Assembly: GCF_019130065.1 (NCBI RefSeq) | Contig: NZ_JAHSPG010000017.1 | Location: forward strand, 1-64,000 | From: Pinibacter aurantiacus | GTDB taxonomy: Bacteria > Bacteroidota > Bacteroidia > Chitinophagales > Chitinophagaceae | Length of the DNA: 64,000 nt | Reading direction: 5' to 3' | Shown: one piece after another, positions 1-9,276 of the stretch | How the letters are laid out: every line of letters starts with the position of its first letter | Position numbering within the stretch: position 1 is the stretch's first letter | Program-made: the position numbers and the translations under genes | Notes under the pieces: model-generated | Told to the model about the DNA's origin: nothing | What the model saw: only the letters and a program-made list of their open reading frames with translations | Database searches by the model: none

Positions 1-50
1 GGTGATTTAACTATTTCTCAAAGATCTTTTCCCGTTTTACAAACATAGGA

Positions 51-135
51 GACACTAAGGGCACTAAGCCTCACTAAGGGTTGTTTTAATGTAGACTTCT
101 CTTAGTGAAACTTAGTGTCCTCAGTGTCTTAGTGG
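51..135. repeat. Inverted repeat element, family B (copy B1)
   Basis: The left arm iterates a CACTAAGG-like unit and the right arm is its complement (CTTAGTG units), around a short centre. It is almost identical over about 85 bp to the element at 4855-4950. It lies just past the stop codon of the minus-strand gene that ends at 142, so a transcript of that gene would fold it into a long hairpin. A terminator or 3'-end role is inferred. Confidence 0.85.
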
Positions 136-141
136 TAAATC

Positions 142-2247
142 TTACTCTTGCACAATCACAAAGAGTGGCACTTCCGAAACATCGAGCTGAAGAATACTTT
201 CTTTCGCTGTTCTCTTTTCATCAACGGGAATTGCTTCGCCCACAGAAAACCAATTAAGCTTTGTATAATTCCCGCCTTTAAACGCAGGCAATTTGAAATT
301 GAAATGTTGAACCACCTTTCCATTCTTCGTCGGGCTCACAAAGAAATACGCAACAGAATCCGGATGGACTTTGCTCCGCAGTTTGTATATCCAAACATCT
401 CCCTGCTCACTAATAATTGAATCCGGCTGGTAATCCGCCAGCTTGTTCACCACATTTCTCCAATAGTACCAAACGGGATAAACAGTATGCCCTGCTGGTC
501 CGCTAATCATTCCGGAACTGCCGAATACACCTGCAGGATTTTCGTCGTTTGTGGAATTTCTCAACATAAAATAATTGTACATATCAAAGCCACTCATGAA
601 TGCAGCCATCACCGAACGGATTGTCATGATGCCTTGCGACTGTGCCTCATTATAACCGGGCAGCAAAGGCACGCTCTGCCATGAAGCCTGGTTTCTGTCG
701 TAGCCATTTTCTCCCAAAATTGCACGGACAGTTGGCACAAGTCTGTACTGCGCTTCCCGAACGGCGGTGAGTTTTTCCCGCAACCTATTTTCTTCCGGCG
801 TTAATCCCGCTTTCGGCGGAGTGGTTAAAGTAGCACCGTTACAATAATAATGATACTGTACGCCGCCCTGCCAAATGAACTGTTTGTCTTTACGTAAAGT
901 TTGGCAAAGAAAGTTGAGCACCTTGACACGTTGGGTGTCCAACTGAATCATGCCACTCATCATGAGTTTCGCGTTTGGGTCAGCTTGAGCAAGTCCATGT
1001 TTGGGCCCAAGTCGTTTTTCGTGTCCGTCATAGTCTGCAGACGAAACGGCAAAGTATTCTGTAGGCAGCCAATAATCCTTCGTCCAAGTCGCATCTTCCT
1101 CGTTGCCGTTTTCCACTACCTCAAAACTGCCCGCCCCGCTAAATCGTGGTGTATCATGAAACTGTAATTCGTTTGTATCAAACTTATTAGAACCATATGC
1201 TGCCATTAAATTCCAGTAAAACCGTGAGTGACGCTCGTAAGAAAGTGGGTCTTCGGTGTTCAGCCCCGGCGATGTAACGGGTTTGCCATTTTGCGTATAA
1301 CCATACTTTGTTAGATATTTTGGTACACCTCTTATACTTAGCCATAATTGATTGCCAAATTGCTGGTGCAAACTGTCCACGTAATATTTAAGCTCTTGCT
1401 CTTTGGGTAGTTTATATAAATTAAAATTGAAGGAGATGTTCGAGGAATTGTTCACTGTATCATTGTCATACGAGGCTATGCTTTGATACAAACGCGTTGC
1501 GTAAAATGGCTGCATATATTTCATTGGCGCATGATCGTACGAGTTTACTCCCATGAATGTTCTCAATGTTGGTTTGGGCAAACGTGCTCCTGTATACGCG
1601 TAGTTTGGCGGCTCCGGCGGCTTTTCCAGCGTTTTTCCATACAGCGCCATTTCTGTAATAGTAGATTTATGACTTTTGAATCTGATCATCACATAGCGAC
1701 TCTTCGCACTGTCGCTGAGGATAAATTTTTTCCAGCCCCATTGCGAAGAGTTACCTGACGTTTTTAAGCCGGCCTTCAGATTCCATTGCTGGATGTCGCC
1801 TGTATATACCCAAACACTGTCGCTTTCGAAGCCGCGCTCATACAAATAAATTTCAGTTAACCCGTATAACACCTGCAAGTCTATGACAATACGCAAGCCT
1901 TTATCTTTTGGGAAAAACAAGTCAGGACCGCGATCTGGCAACGGATTGGTAACCGGTTTTCCGGGCAGGCCATTTTTAGGATCGCAGTTTTCGTCGAATA
2001 ATTTGAAAGGGTCTCCTCCCGTAGCTTCCGAACCGGAAAGATCGAAGAGGTATTCTTTGTAGATTTTGATTCGGTCAGAGCCTGCAATTGTTTGTGTTAC
2101 AACGTTTGGTGATTTCTTGCTAAAATATAAATAGATGCGTTCCTTATACCGCAAAAAAATAGCCGCAATAAGGATTACAGCTAATAATACAATGGTTATA
2201 TGTTTTTGCTTAATAAAAATTTGACGAAACTTTTTAAAGTGAGGCAT
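142..2247 (-). CDS. Membrane-anchored putative glycoside hydrolase (clan GH-A-like)
   Basis: This 701-residue protein has a single N-terminal membrane helix (about residues 17-34) and no signal-peptidase site, so it is probably anchored with the bulk in the periplasm. Residues about 60-205 look like a beta-sandwich carbohydrate-binding (discoidin-like) module. Residues about 225-600 resemble a TIM-barrel glycosidase: an Asn-Glu pair (N382-E383 in ENGNE) fits the acid/base position and E513 in LGENGYD fits a nucleophile at a later strand, as in clan GH-A. The C-terminal 90 residues look like a beta domain. I cannot assign a GH family or substrate. It precedes a methyltransferase and a flippase, which may indicate cell-surface polysaccharide work, but that is inference. 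Family B repeat DNA follows the stop codon. Confidence 0.85.
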   Translation of the reverse strand: MPHFKKFRQIFIKQKHITIVLLAVILIAAIFLRYKERIYLYFSKKSPNVVTQTIAGSDRIKIYKEYLFDLSGSEATGGDPFKLFDENCDPKNGLPGKPVTNPLPDRGPDLFFPKDKGLRIVIDLQVLYGLTEIYLYERGFESDSVWVYTGDIQQWNLKAGLKTSGNSSQWGWKKFILSDSAKSRYVMIRFKSHKSTITEMALYGKTLEKPPEPPNYAYTGARLPKPTLRTFMGVNSYDHAPMKYMQPFYATRLYQSIASYDNDTVNNSSNISFNFNLYKLPKEQELKYYVDSLHQQFGNQLWLSIRGVPKYLTKYGYTQNGKPVTSPGLNTEDPLSYERHSRFYWNLMAAYGSNKFDTNELQFHDTPRFSGAGSFEVVENGNEEDATWTKDYWLPTEYFAVSSADYDGHEKRLGPKHGLAQADPNAKLMMSGMIQLDTQRVKVLNFLCQTLRKDKQFIWQGGVQYHYYCNGATLTTPPKAGLTPEENRLREKLTAVREAQYRLVPTVRAILGENGYDRNQASWQSVPLLPGYNEAQSQGIMTIRSVMAAFMSGFDMYNYFMLRNSTNDENPAGVFGSSGMISGPAGHTVYPVWYYWRNVVNKLADYQPDSIISEQGDVWIYKLRSKVHPDSVAYFFVSPTKNGKVVQHFNFKLPAFKGGNYTKLNWFSVGEAIPVDEKRTAKESILQLDVSEVPLFVIVQE

Positions 2248-2249
2248 GT

Positions 2250-2347
2250 GATTAACCGCAAAGACAGCAAAGATTGCGCAAAGGAAACGAAGGACGCATC
2301 GTAAAACCTTTGCTCTCTTCGCGCAACCTTGGCACCCTTTGCGGTTA
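2250..2347. repeat. Inverted repeat element, family O
   Basis: The left arm iterates a GCAAAG-containing unit (begins AACCGCAAAGACAGCAAAG) and the right arm is its complement, ending CCCTTTGCGGTT. It fills the gap between two minus-strand genes and begins 7 bp after the stop codon at 2354 when read on the minus strand. Confidence 0.8.
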
Positions 2348-2353
2348 AAAGTG

Positions 2354-3094
2354 TTAGTACACGTTCCGCTTCAGCACCTTCGATTGGAAAGAGGTCTTCG
2401 TAATATGCCACATTGCGCCGGCCGCATCTTTAAATTCCTGCCACATCGTTTTTGGCGGAAAAAATACATGTGCCCATTCTTCCTGCCATTTGCCGGAGAA
2501 GTATTTCAGTATCTCAGGATCGGTAGGATTTATGACAAACTTAAAATCGTCCTTCCACTCTAAACGTATAGTAATCAGGTTTGGATGCGTTCTTTCTAAA
2601 ATTTTAAAACCGATAGAATGTTTCGGTAAATACATTTGAGTGAGCTCGGTAAGGTCATATCCAACTTTAAAATCGATAGAGCTTTTGTCTACGAGATACA
2701 ACGTGTTATCAATCTCGTGCATGATCCATTTGTGGGATTCGCGGGGGAAAAGGTATTCGCCCAATAAAGAAGGTACTTCAAGAAAACCCTGCTTTGCTAC
2801 ACGGAACTGTTCTGCCAGAAATTTCTCCGGATGCTCCACGTGTTCCAGTACCTGGCAGCAAATCGCGTAGTCAAATTCTTTGTCTTTAAATGGAAGATTT
2901 TCGCCGTCTGCCTGCATGAATTCCTGGTGTTTGAGCACTTTGATGTCGCCGCTGCGGTGGTAATTGGTATCAAGAAATTTATCTACCACCAGGTTTGCCC
3001 TTGGATGTGGGTTGTGCCCACCACCCACTTCTAATACTTTGTCAGATTTCTTAATGTTAAGGTCAGATCTATTTTTCGGATTCCTTAGTTTCAT
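2354..3094 (-). CDS. Class I SAM-dependent methyltransferase
   Basis: The 246-residue product has the class I methyltransferase pattern. Motif I is VLEVGGGHNPHPRA near residues 21-34, an acidic residue (D38) follows at the end of the next strand, and a DYAICCQVLEHVEHPEKFL stretch (about 75-93) matches the Methyltransf_11 motif IV region. The substrate is unknown. The nearby flippase suggests a glycan or lipid-linked substrate, but this is only contextual. There is no signal peptide, so it is cytosolic. The start at 3094 places the glycine-rich motif at the usual distance from the N-terminus. Confidence 0.9.
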   Translation of the reverse strand: MKLRNPKNRSDLNIKKSDKVLEVGGGHNPHPRANLVVDKFLDTNYHRSGDIKVLKHQEFMQADGENLPFKDKEFDYAICCQVLEHVEHPEKFLAEQFRVAKQGFLEVPSLLGEYLFPRESHKWIMHEIDNTLYLVDKSSIDFKVGYDLTELTQMYLPKHSIGFKILERTHPNLITIRLEWKDDFKFVINPTDPEILKYFSGKWQEEWAHVFFPPKTMWQEFKDAAGAMWHITKTSFQSKVLKRNVY

Positions 3095-3225
3095 GTAAGC
3101 TAAAAGGTTTGGTTGTCGTGTTTCAAATGTAGTTCATGTCGAATTCCTGTGCAAGAATGACTTATCAATTAATTTATATTTATTTGTTTTGTTAATATGA
3201 ATTGAGTGGTATTTTCGGGGAGAAA

Positions 3226-3369
3226 TTGCTACTGAGGCACAGAAGAACAGAGGAAAAAACTTTGCTAAGAGTTTTGTCTGCGAAATATGGTATTCGAAAT
3301 TTTTCAAAGCAGCATACCGTAAAGATATTCATACAGAAAATATTTCTGCTTCTCTGTGCCTCTGTGGCA
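3226..3369. repeat. Inverted repeat element, family F (copy F1), in a 362-bp gene-free gap
   Basis: The left arm has GGCACAGAAGAACAGAGG and the right arm has TCTCTGTGCCTCTGTGGC, with about 90 bp between. The same family recurs at 39056-39150 in the kdp operon. The gap 3095-3456 separates divergent genes and holds nothing else I can recognise; the short open frames in it are not convincing genes. Confidence 0.75.
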
Positions 3370-3456
3370 ACCCAAAGGCAACTGCCACCGATTTCTAATC
3401 TACTATGAGCACCGTACTGTTGTGGCCATTTGCCTAACTAAATAAAACTTACCATT

Positions 3457-4842
3457 TTGCGAATCATTAAAGCTGTAAAGTCATCGTTCTGGTTGAACTC
3501 CATGTTTTTCTCGATCATGATGCGTTTTTCTCTTGTGTTTTTTGGTGCGATTTCCTATATCCTTCTTGCACGGATTTTTGCCAAAGGCGACTCGCTGGCG
3601 CAAATGAATTATTGGTCGCTTTTTACGGTTACGACAGCCACCATTGAATTAACCAAAGCAGGATTATTAAGGAACGCGTTTATCAAGTACCTGCATTCGG
3701 TTGAATTTATAGATAACAAAACGGTTGTACAATCCTCTTCACTGTTCATCAATGCCGGTTGCACTTTACTCGTGGTGCTGGCTATACTTTTTGGGGGGGC
3801 ATGGTTTTCTCACTTCCTCAAGGCGCCGCCTTTGGAGCACCTGCTTTACTGGAGTTGTTTTCTGTTGATTGCCCTGGTTCCGTTTAATCATTACGAAATT
3901 ATCCTGCAGGCCAATTTTCAGTTCCAGCTTAACTTTTATGCATACCTAATCAGGCAGGGATCTTTCTTCCTGTATATGCTGTTGGGTGCTATTTTCTTTC
4001 CGGAATACATAACATTTGAGAATCTTTTGCTGGTGCAAATTTTAGGAGTGGTGGGTGCCGACATATATATGTACATAAAGTGCCGCCCTTATTTGAGCGG
4101 AAAGTTGATTTATAATGCGGCCGTAATAAAAAAGCTTCTGGGCTTTGGAAAATTTGTTTTCGGAACGGCTCTTTTTGCAAACGTTTCCCGTTCGGTAGAT
4201 CAGTTGGTAACGGCGAACATCATGAACAACATCAACGTGAATGCGGTAAGTTATTACAATGTGGTGTCGCGCGTGAGCAACATGATGGACTCTCCCACCA
4301 CCGCCGCTGCAGATATACTGTTTCCCAAAAATGCCCAGGCGAGTGAGCTGGAAGGCAATGCTAAAGTGAAATACTACTTCGAAAGAATGGTAGCTACGCT
4401 CACGGCGTTGATCATCCCCATCGGTTTGTTCATTTTCATTTTTCCAAAATTTGTGGTAATGATTATTGCCGGGCCTAAATATTATGCAGCGATTCCTATT
4501 TTACAGTTGATGGCCATCTCGTCCTTTATCCGTCCGTTCATTTTCAACTTTGGCCATACAGTGGATGCGATAGGCAAACCAAGAACGAACTTTTTAGTGA
4601 ATGTGGCTTTGATGATCTTGAATACCGGAATCACTTATTACTGTTTGATCAACTTCGGCTTCATGGGTGCTGCCTATGCGACGTTTGCCGTAAATGCAAT
4701 TACGTTCCTTTGGTTCTATCTTATATTAAGAAAAGTGTTGAATATAGAGTTGAAGAATATTGTGGTGTACACCAAACTCACTTACGTTAACCTCTTCCAG
4801 ATGGCGAGGAAGATTTTATTCAAACAGACGGTTAGTGTATAG
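3457..4842 (+). CDS. Polysaccharide/oligosaccharide flippase-like membrane protein (Wzx/MATE-like)
   Basis: A 461-residue polytopic protein with 12 or more hydrophobic helices in the layout of the oligosaccharide flippase (MVF) superfamily, which moves lipid-linked sugars across the inner membrane. The last helices (about 370-445) follow the usual pattern ...AIGKPRTNFLVNVALMILN.... The annotated start is a TTG at 3457; the first ATG is at 3502 and would remove 15 residues, leaving helix 1 intact, so the start is uncertain. It stands alone on the plus strand, convergent with the NADH dehydrogenase gene, with a family B repeat between their stop codons. No glycosyltransferase lies beside it in this window. 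Confidence 0.88.
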   Translation: MRIIKAVKSSFWLNSMFFSIMMRFSLVFFGAISYILLARIFAKGDSLAQMNYWSLFTVTTATIELTKAGLLRNAFIKYLHSVEFIDNKTVVQSSSLFINAGCTLLVVLAILFGGAWFSHFLKAPPLEHLLYWSCFLLIALVPFNHYEIILQANFQFQLNFYAYLIRQGSFFLYMLLGAIFFPEYITFENLLLVQILGVVGADIYMYIKCRPYLSGKLIYNAAVIKKLLGFGKFVFGTALFANVSRSVDQLVTANIMNNINVNAVSYYNVVSRVSNMMDSPTTAAADILFPKNAQASELEGNAKVKYYFERMVATLTALIIPIGLFIFIFPKFVVMIIAGPKYYAAIPILQLMAISSFIRPFIFNFGHTVDAIGKPRTNFLVNVALMILNTGITYYCLINFGFMGAAYATFAVNAITFLWFYLILRKVLNIELKNIVVYTKLTYVNLFQMARKILFKQTVSV

Positions 4843-4854
4843 TCGCCGATACTT

Positions 4855-4950
4855 ACCACTAAGACACTAAGGGCACTAAGCCTCACTAAGGGTTGTTTTA
4901 AATTTAGACCTCTCTTAGTGAAACTTAGTGCTCTTAGTGTCTTAGTGGTA
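4855..4950. repeat. Inverted repeat element, family B (copy B2)
   Basis: Same unit, arm order and centre as 51-135, differing at only a few positions. It sits exactly between two convergent genes, 13 bp after one stop codon and 16 bp before the other, the position expected of a bidirectional terminator. Confidence 0.88.
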
Positions 4951-4965
4951 AAATGTAAAGATGCA

Positions 4966-6273
4966 CTATCGTGAAGCCGCCTCATGCACAGCCACCGGCT
5001 GCTCCACCGGATCTTTGGGGCGTTCAAATTCATTAAAGATGAGTCGAAGCGACTGGTCATAAGTCACATAATTATACAACCAGTTAATAAAGACAAAGAA
5101 CCTGTTCTTCACCCCCAGGATCAGCATCAGGTGGAGGAACATCCACACCATCCACGCCAACAAGCCTTTGAAGTGAACCTTCGGCGTTGCCAGGTCAACC
5201 ACTGCCAGGTTACGACCAATAGTCGCCATAGAGCCCTTGTCCACATATTCAAACTCTTTCTCGAAAGAGCCTTTCTTCGCAAAAGAGATAAAGTTCTTCG
5301 CCAGATTTTTTGCCTGCTGTATCGCCACAGATGCTAATTGTGGGTGGCCGTTAGGATACAAAGGCGTTTCCATAGAAGAAATGTCACCAACCGCATAAAT
5401 ATTTTCGTAGCCAACTACCTTATTGTATCTGTCCACTTTAAGTCTGCCACCACGAACAGCAGTTGCTTTATCGGCGCCCTCGGGAACATTGGCTTTTACA
5501 CCCGCACCCCATATAACCGTTGCTGTTGGAATGGTCGCCCCGGTTTTAAGCGTAACTTTTTTGCCGTCATAATCACTTACCTGGGTTCCGGTTTTAACGA
5601 TAACACCGAGCTCTGTCAGATATTCCTGGGACTGCTTGCTCGATTTTTCGCTCATTACACCCAAAGTTTTAGGAGAGCTTTCGATCAAATAGATCTTCAT
5701 TTTTTTGAAGTCCAGTTCAGGATAATCCTTCGGCAAAACGAAGTTGCGCATATCCGCAATTGCTCCGGAAACCTCCACACCTGTTGGGCCGCCGCCTACT
5801 ACCACTATCGTCATCAGTCTTTCCAGTTCCTCAGGTGTTTTCACATACAAGGCATCCTCCAGGTTTTGAAGCAAGCGGTGCCTGATCTGTAGGGCATCCA
5901 CGGTTGACTTCATCGGAAAAGCGTTCTTTGCGATGTTTTCATTACCAAAAAAATTGGTACTCGCGCCGGTCGCCAGCACCAGCACGTCATAATCAATTTC
6001 ACCGTTGTTGGTGATCACAATATTTTTATCAGGAACAATTTGTTGCACTTCCGCAAGGCGCACATGCACGTTGTCGGCTTTTTGGAAAACCTTTCTAAGC
6101 GGAAACGATATATTGCTGGCGTCGAGGCCGGCCGTAGCAACCTGGTAAAACAGAGGTTGAAACTGGTGGTAGTTGAACTTATCCACCAATGTAACATCTA
6201 TTCCTTTTTGGTTGCTTAATTTTCTTGCCAGTCTCAAACCCGCAAAACCGCCACCTAATATTACCAGTTTCAT
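4966..6273 (-). CDS. ndh: Type II NADH dehydrogenase (NDH-2), FAD-dependent
   Basis: The product oxidises NADH and passes electrons to the quinone pool without pumping protons. The N-terminus is MKLVILGGGFAGLRLARKL, the FAD-binding GxGxxG motif. A second dinucleotide motif VVVGGGPTGVEVSGA (about residues 160-175) binds NADH, and AVGDISSM followed by AIQQAKNLAKN is typical of NDH-2. The hydrophobic C-terminal region (GLLAWMVWMFLHLMLILG) fits the membrane-attachment part of this family. I place the start at ATG 6273. An in-frame GTG at 6291 would add six residues before the FAD motif and is less likely. Length (435 residues) is normal. It appears monocistronic. Confidence 0.94.
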   Translation of the reverse strand: MKLVILGGGFAGLRLARKLSNQKGIDVTLVDKFNYHQFQPLFYQVATAGLDASNISFPLRKVFQKADNVHVRLAEVQQIVPDKNIVITNNGEIDYDVLVLATGASTNFFGNENIAKNAFPMKSTVDALQIRHRLLQNLEDALYVKTPEELERLMTIVVVGGGPTGVEVSGAIADMRNFVLPKDYPELDFKKMKIYLIESSPKTLGVMSEKSSKQSQEYLTELGVIVKTGTQVSDYDGKKVTLKTGATIPTATVIWGAGVKANVPEGADKATAVRGGRLKVDRYNKVVGYENIYAVGDISSMETPLYPNGHPQLASVAIQQAKNLAKNFISFAKKGSFEKEFEYVDKGSMATIGRNLAVVDLATPKVHFKGLLAWMVWMFLHLMLILGVKNRFFVFINWLYNYVTYDQSLRLIFNEFERPKDPVEQPVAVHEAASR

Positions 6274-6336
6274 AAAATAATTTTGATTCACAAATATATG
6301 AAATTTTCAGAAATAATTGAAAACTCTGAATAAGCC

Positions 6337-6492
6337 AATTTGAAAATTTGAAGATTTGAGAATTTGAAAATGCGTTTTGTGCGTCATTCCTGCCAATTTT
6401 CATTCATTGTTGCTGCGCATGCTGCTTTAAATTCGCAAAGACTGTTTCACTCAAAGAATTTTCAAATCAGCACATTTTCAAATTTTCAAATT
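6337..6492. repeat. Inverted repeat element, family A (copy A1)
   Basis: The left arm iterates AATTTGAAAATTTGAAGA and the right arm is the complement (TTTTCAAATTTTCAAATT). The centre of about 80 bp is not shared with other copies. It lies between two minus-strand genes. Confidence 0.85.
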
Positions 6493-6507
6493 GTCACGCT
6501 TCAGCAC

Positions 6508-6541
6508 ACAAAAAAAGCTCCACCTTCATGGCAGAGCTTTA
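6508..6541 (-). terminator. Rho-independent terminator after serA
   Basis: On the minus strand AAAGCTC...GAGCTTT forms a stem (forward 6514-6520 with 6534-6540), helped by a CC/GG pair, followed by a run of seven T. It lies 27 bp past the serA stop codon. Confidence 0.8.
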
Positions 6542-6567
6542 TATAGAGACAAAGATCGTATTTATTC

Positions 6568-7800
6568 TTAATATAACAATCTCACTTTGATGGTGTCTTT
6601 TACAGATTTCAGGAGGTTGAAGGCCTCGCCGGAAATCTTTTTGTCAACATCCAGCACTACATAGCCAATCTCATCATTTGTCTTTAAATATTGTGCCAAT
6701 ATGTTGATATTGTGCTGACTGAGCGTAGTATTGATAGATGACAACACTCCCGGTACGTTTTTATGGATGTGCAGGATTCTGTGAGTGCCTTCCTGTGGTG
6801 GCAAAGCCAATGGTGGCACCGTGTGTGAGCCGTTGGTAATGCCCATTTCCAGGTATTGGTAGAGCTTGTTGCTCACGTCCTCACCAATGTTTTCCTGCGC
6901 CTCTTCTGTAGAACCACCGATGTGTGGAGTAAGGATCACATTAGGCAGGCCTTGCAGCGGAGAGGTAAATTTGTCCCCGTTTTTCTCAGGCTCCCAAGGG
7001 TAAACGTCGATCGCTGCGCCTGATAATTGACCTTCTTTAAGGCAGGTTGCCAAAGCGTCCAGGTCAACCACTTCTCCCCTTGCATAGTTTATAAGTATGG
7101 ATCCTTCCTTAAATTGCTTTAATATGTTCTTGTTGATCAGGTTTTTGGTAGAATTGTTTTCCGGAACGTGCAGGGTTACCACGTCTGCTTCGCTTACTAC
7201 ATCTTTAAGGCTTTTTTTAGCGATGGCATTTCCCAAAGGCAATTTGGTTACTGCATCATAAAAAATTACGTTCATGCCCAGGGCTTCCGCAAGAATACTA
7301 ACCTGCGTACCAATGTTACCATAACCAATGATACCCAACGTTTTACCACGCAGCTCGAAGCTTCCTTTGGCGTCTTTCATCCAAATGCCTTCGTGTGCCG
7401 CTTTGTTTTTGTCGATAATGCGACGGATAAGCATGATGGATAAACCGATAACCAATTCCGCAACCGAGCGTGTATTGGAGTAAGGGGCGTTAAACACTAC
7501 AACACCATTATCTCTGGCACTTTTCAGGTCAACCTGGTTCACGCCAATACAAAAACAGCCAATTGCCTGCAATTTGGTCGCTGCTTCCAGTACTTTCTTG
7601 GTGATTTGGGTTTTCGAACGGATGCCGAGCAGGTGTACATCTTTAATTTCTCTGATCAGGTCCTCTTCCGAAAGGGCGCCGGAGAGTTTTCGTGTGTTAC
7701 TGTAACCTTCTTCCTTAAAATGTCTTACAGCTTTATCGCTGATGTTTTCCAGGAACAATACATTGATCTTCTCTTTGGGATAGCTAGTCGTTTTGTCCAT
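6568..7800 (-). CDS. serA: D-3-phosphoglycerate dehydrogenase
   Basis: Catalyses the first committed step of serine synthesis, 3-phosphoglycerate to 3-phosphohydroxypyruvate with NAD. The 410 residues match the E. coli-type enzyme length. The Rossmann motif is GYGNIG (159-164). The catalytic set of D-2-hydroxyacid dehydrogenases is visible as Arg in NYARGEVVD (241), Glu in YPWEPE (270) and His in TPHIGGST (293). The last 70 residues (about 340-410) form an ACT domain, the site of serine feedback in relatives. It is followed by a good terminator and preceded by its own promoter, so it is probably a single-gene unit. Confidence 0.96.
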   Translation of the reverse strand: MDKTTSYPKEKINVLFLENISDKAVRHFKEEGYSNTRKLSGALSEEDLIREIKDVHLLGIRSKTQITKKVLEAATKLQAIGCFCIGVNQVDLKSARDNGVVVFNAPYSNTRSVAELVIGLSIMLIRRIIDKNKAAHEGIWMKDAKGSFELRGKTLGIIGYGNIGTQVSILAEALGMNVIFYDAVTKLPLGNAIAKKSLKDVVSEADVVTLHVPENNSTKNLINKNILKQFKEGSILINYARGEVVDLDALATCLKEGQLSGAAIDVYPWEPEKNGDKFTSPLQGLPNVILTPHIGGSTEEAQENIGEDVSNKLYQYLEMGITNGSHTVPPLALPPQEGTHRILHIHKNVPGVLSSINTTLSQHNINILAQYLKTNDEIGYVVLDVDKKISGEAFNLLKSVKDTIKVRLLY

Positions 7801-7830
7801 TATGTTACATGATATTTAAAAAAACTGTTG

Positions 7831-7839
7831 CAAAGATGA
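7831..7839 (-). promoter_or_regulatory. Candidate Bacteroidota -7 box for serA
   Basis: The minus strand reads CATCTTTGC, one base from TAnnTTTG(C). It is 31 bp upstream of the start codon. The -33 element is not clear. Confidence 0.45.
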
Positions 7840-7998
7840 ATTATTTTAGGTTAAAAACGGTAATCTCCCTGTAAATTCATCAAAAATGCCTTTTTTAATA
7901 AAAAAATTGCAAAATATCGAAACTGTTTGCCGTTTGCCGGGTTTAGTTTTGCAATTGTAAATTTCTGTAAAATAAATTTAAAAATTATGCGTCTATAG

Positions 7999-8028
7999 AT
8001 TGTCAGTAGCAAGTGTACTTTATATTTG
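7999..8028 (+). promoter_or_regulatory. Candidate Bacteroidota promoter for the serine hydrolase gene
   Basis: TATATTTG at 8021-8028 matches TAnnTTTG exactly. A TTG about 18-19 bp upstream can serve as the -33 element. The start codon follows 36 bp downstream. Confidence 0.55.
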
Positions 8029-8064
8029 CCCACTTTGAAAGAAAATCATTAGTTAACCGATTCA

Positions 8065-9252
8065 ATGTTCCTTTTGAAAAACAAGAACTTATTTTTTATA
8101 CTAACCATAGCCGGCGCATCGGCATTTTTTTCCTGTAACAGCCAGTCTCAAAAACCTCCGGTAACCAAAGTTGTCGTAGATTCTTCAGCAGCGGTTGCAG
8201 TCAATACGTTACCCAAAGAGGAGTATGACCGCTATCACAATACAGCCAAGCACTTTTTCGATTCCCTTTTAAAAGATATCAATGGAAGCTACCTCGTTGC
8301 CAAAGATGGCCAGGTGGTGTTAGAAAGGTACGTTGGTTTTATGGACCCTCAGAGAAAGAAAGACTCCATTACCAGCACTTCGGCATTTCATCTTGCTTCT
8401 GTGTCCAAAACCTTTACGGCAATGGCTACTTTGAAGCTTTGGCAGGATGGCCGTCTTCGCCTGGAAGATGATTTGACAAAATATTTCCCCAACTTTCCTT
8501 ACCCTGGAGTGACCGTAAAAATGTTGCTGACACATCGCAGTGGTTTGCCAAACTATGTACACTATCTGGAAAGCTATCACTGGGATAAACGCAAACTGGT
8601 TACCAACCTGGATGTGTTAAGCACACTTTACACAATGCACCCGCCCTTGCAGTTTGCCACAGGCAAACATTTTGCGTATTGCAATACCAACTACGCTTTG
8701 CTGGCACTGATCATAGAGAAAGTGTCGAATATGAAGTACGCGGATTTCCTGAGCACGACTTTCTTCAAGCCTTTACAGATGAATGACACTTACGTGTACA
8801 ACATCAGCGACTCGATAACGGCAATGCCTTCTTTTGAATATAACAACAGGAGATTTCCGATCGAATTCCTTGATCTTGTATATGGCGACAAAAATATCTA
8901 CAGCACTGTTCGCGACATGTTGAAATGGGACCAGGCTTTGTATGCGGGCAAATTTTTCCAGCAGGCAACACTTGACAGCGCATTTTCGCCATACAGTTTT
9001 GAGAAAAACGGCAAAAGAAATTACGGCCTGGGCTGGCGCATGACTTTTATGGACAATGGTAAAAAGTTATTGTACCATAACGGTTGGTGGCACGGCAATA
9101 ATACTGCGTTCATCCGCCTGATCGACGAACACGCTACCATCATTGTGCTGGGAAATAAATTCAACAAAAGAATTTACCAGTCAAAAAAACTGGCTGACAT
9201 GTTCGGGGATTACCAGCAACACGGGGATTTTGAAGAAGAAGGAAATCCGTAA
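8065..9252 (+). CDS. Serine hydrolase lipoprotein, beta-lactamase (class C/PBP4*) fold
   Basis: A 395-residue protein with a lipoprotein signal peptide; Cys24 in SAFFSC is the likely lipidation site. The active-site motifs of the Beta-lactamase family (PF00144) are present: SxxK as S112-V-S-K115, YxN as Y205-C-N207 and HxG as H338-N-G340. Members act as esterases, D-aminopeptidases or DD-peptidases, rarely as true beta-lactamases, and the substrate cannot be read from sequence. It has its own promoter and a strong terminator, so it is a single-gene unit. A second, diverged family member is at 30046. Confidence 0.93.
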   Translation: MFLLKNKNLFFILTIAGASAFFSCNSQSQKPPVTKVVVDSSAAVAVNTLPKEEYDRYHNTAKHFFDSLLKDINGSYLVAKDGQVVLERYVGFMDPQRKKDSITSTSAFHLASVSKTFTAMATLKLWQDGRLRLEDDLTKYFPNFPYPGVTVKMLLTHRSGLPNYVHYLESYHWDKRKLVTNLDVLSTLYTMHPPLQFATGKHFAYCNTNYALLALIIEKVSNMKYADFLSTTFFKPLQMNDTYVYNISDSITAMPSFEYNNRRFPIEFLDLVYGDKNIYSTVRDMLKWDQALYAGKFFQQATLDSAFSPYSFEKNGKRNYGLGWRMTFMDNGKKLLYHNGWWHGNNTAFIRLIDEHATIIVLGNKFNKRIYQSKKLADMFGDYQQHGDFEEEGNP

Positions 9253-9276
9253 CGAACATGAAAATTGAAATAACGT

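Noticed and set aside
3202..3408. Plus-strand frame of 68 codons upstream of the flippase
   Set aside because: Most of it is translation of the family F repeat arms and its centre.
8065..9252. Calling the serine hydrolases true beta-lactamases (resistance genes)
   Set aside because: They share the fold and SxxK/YxN motifs, but these also occur in esterases and peptidases, and no feature specific to AmpC was seen.
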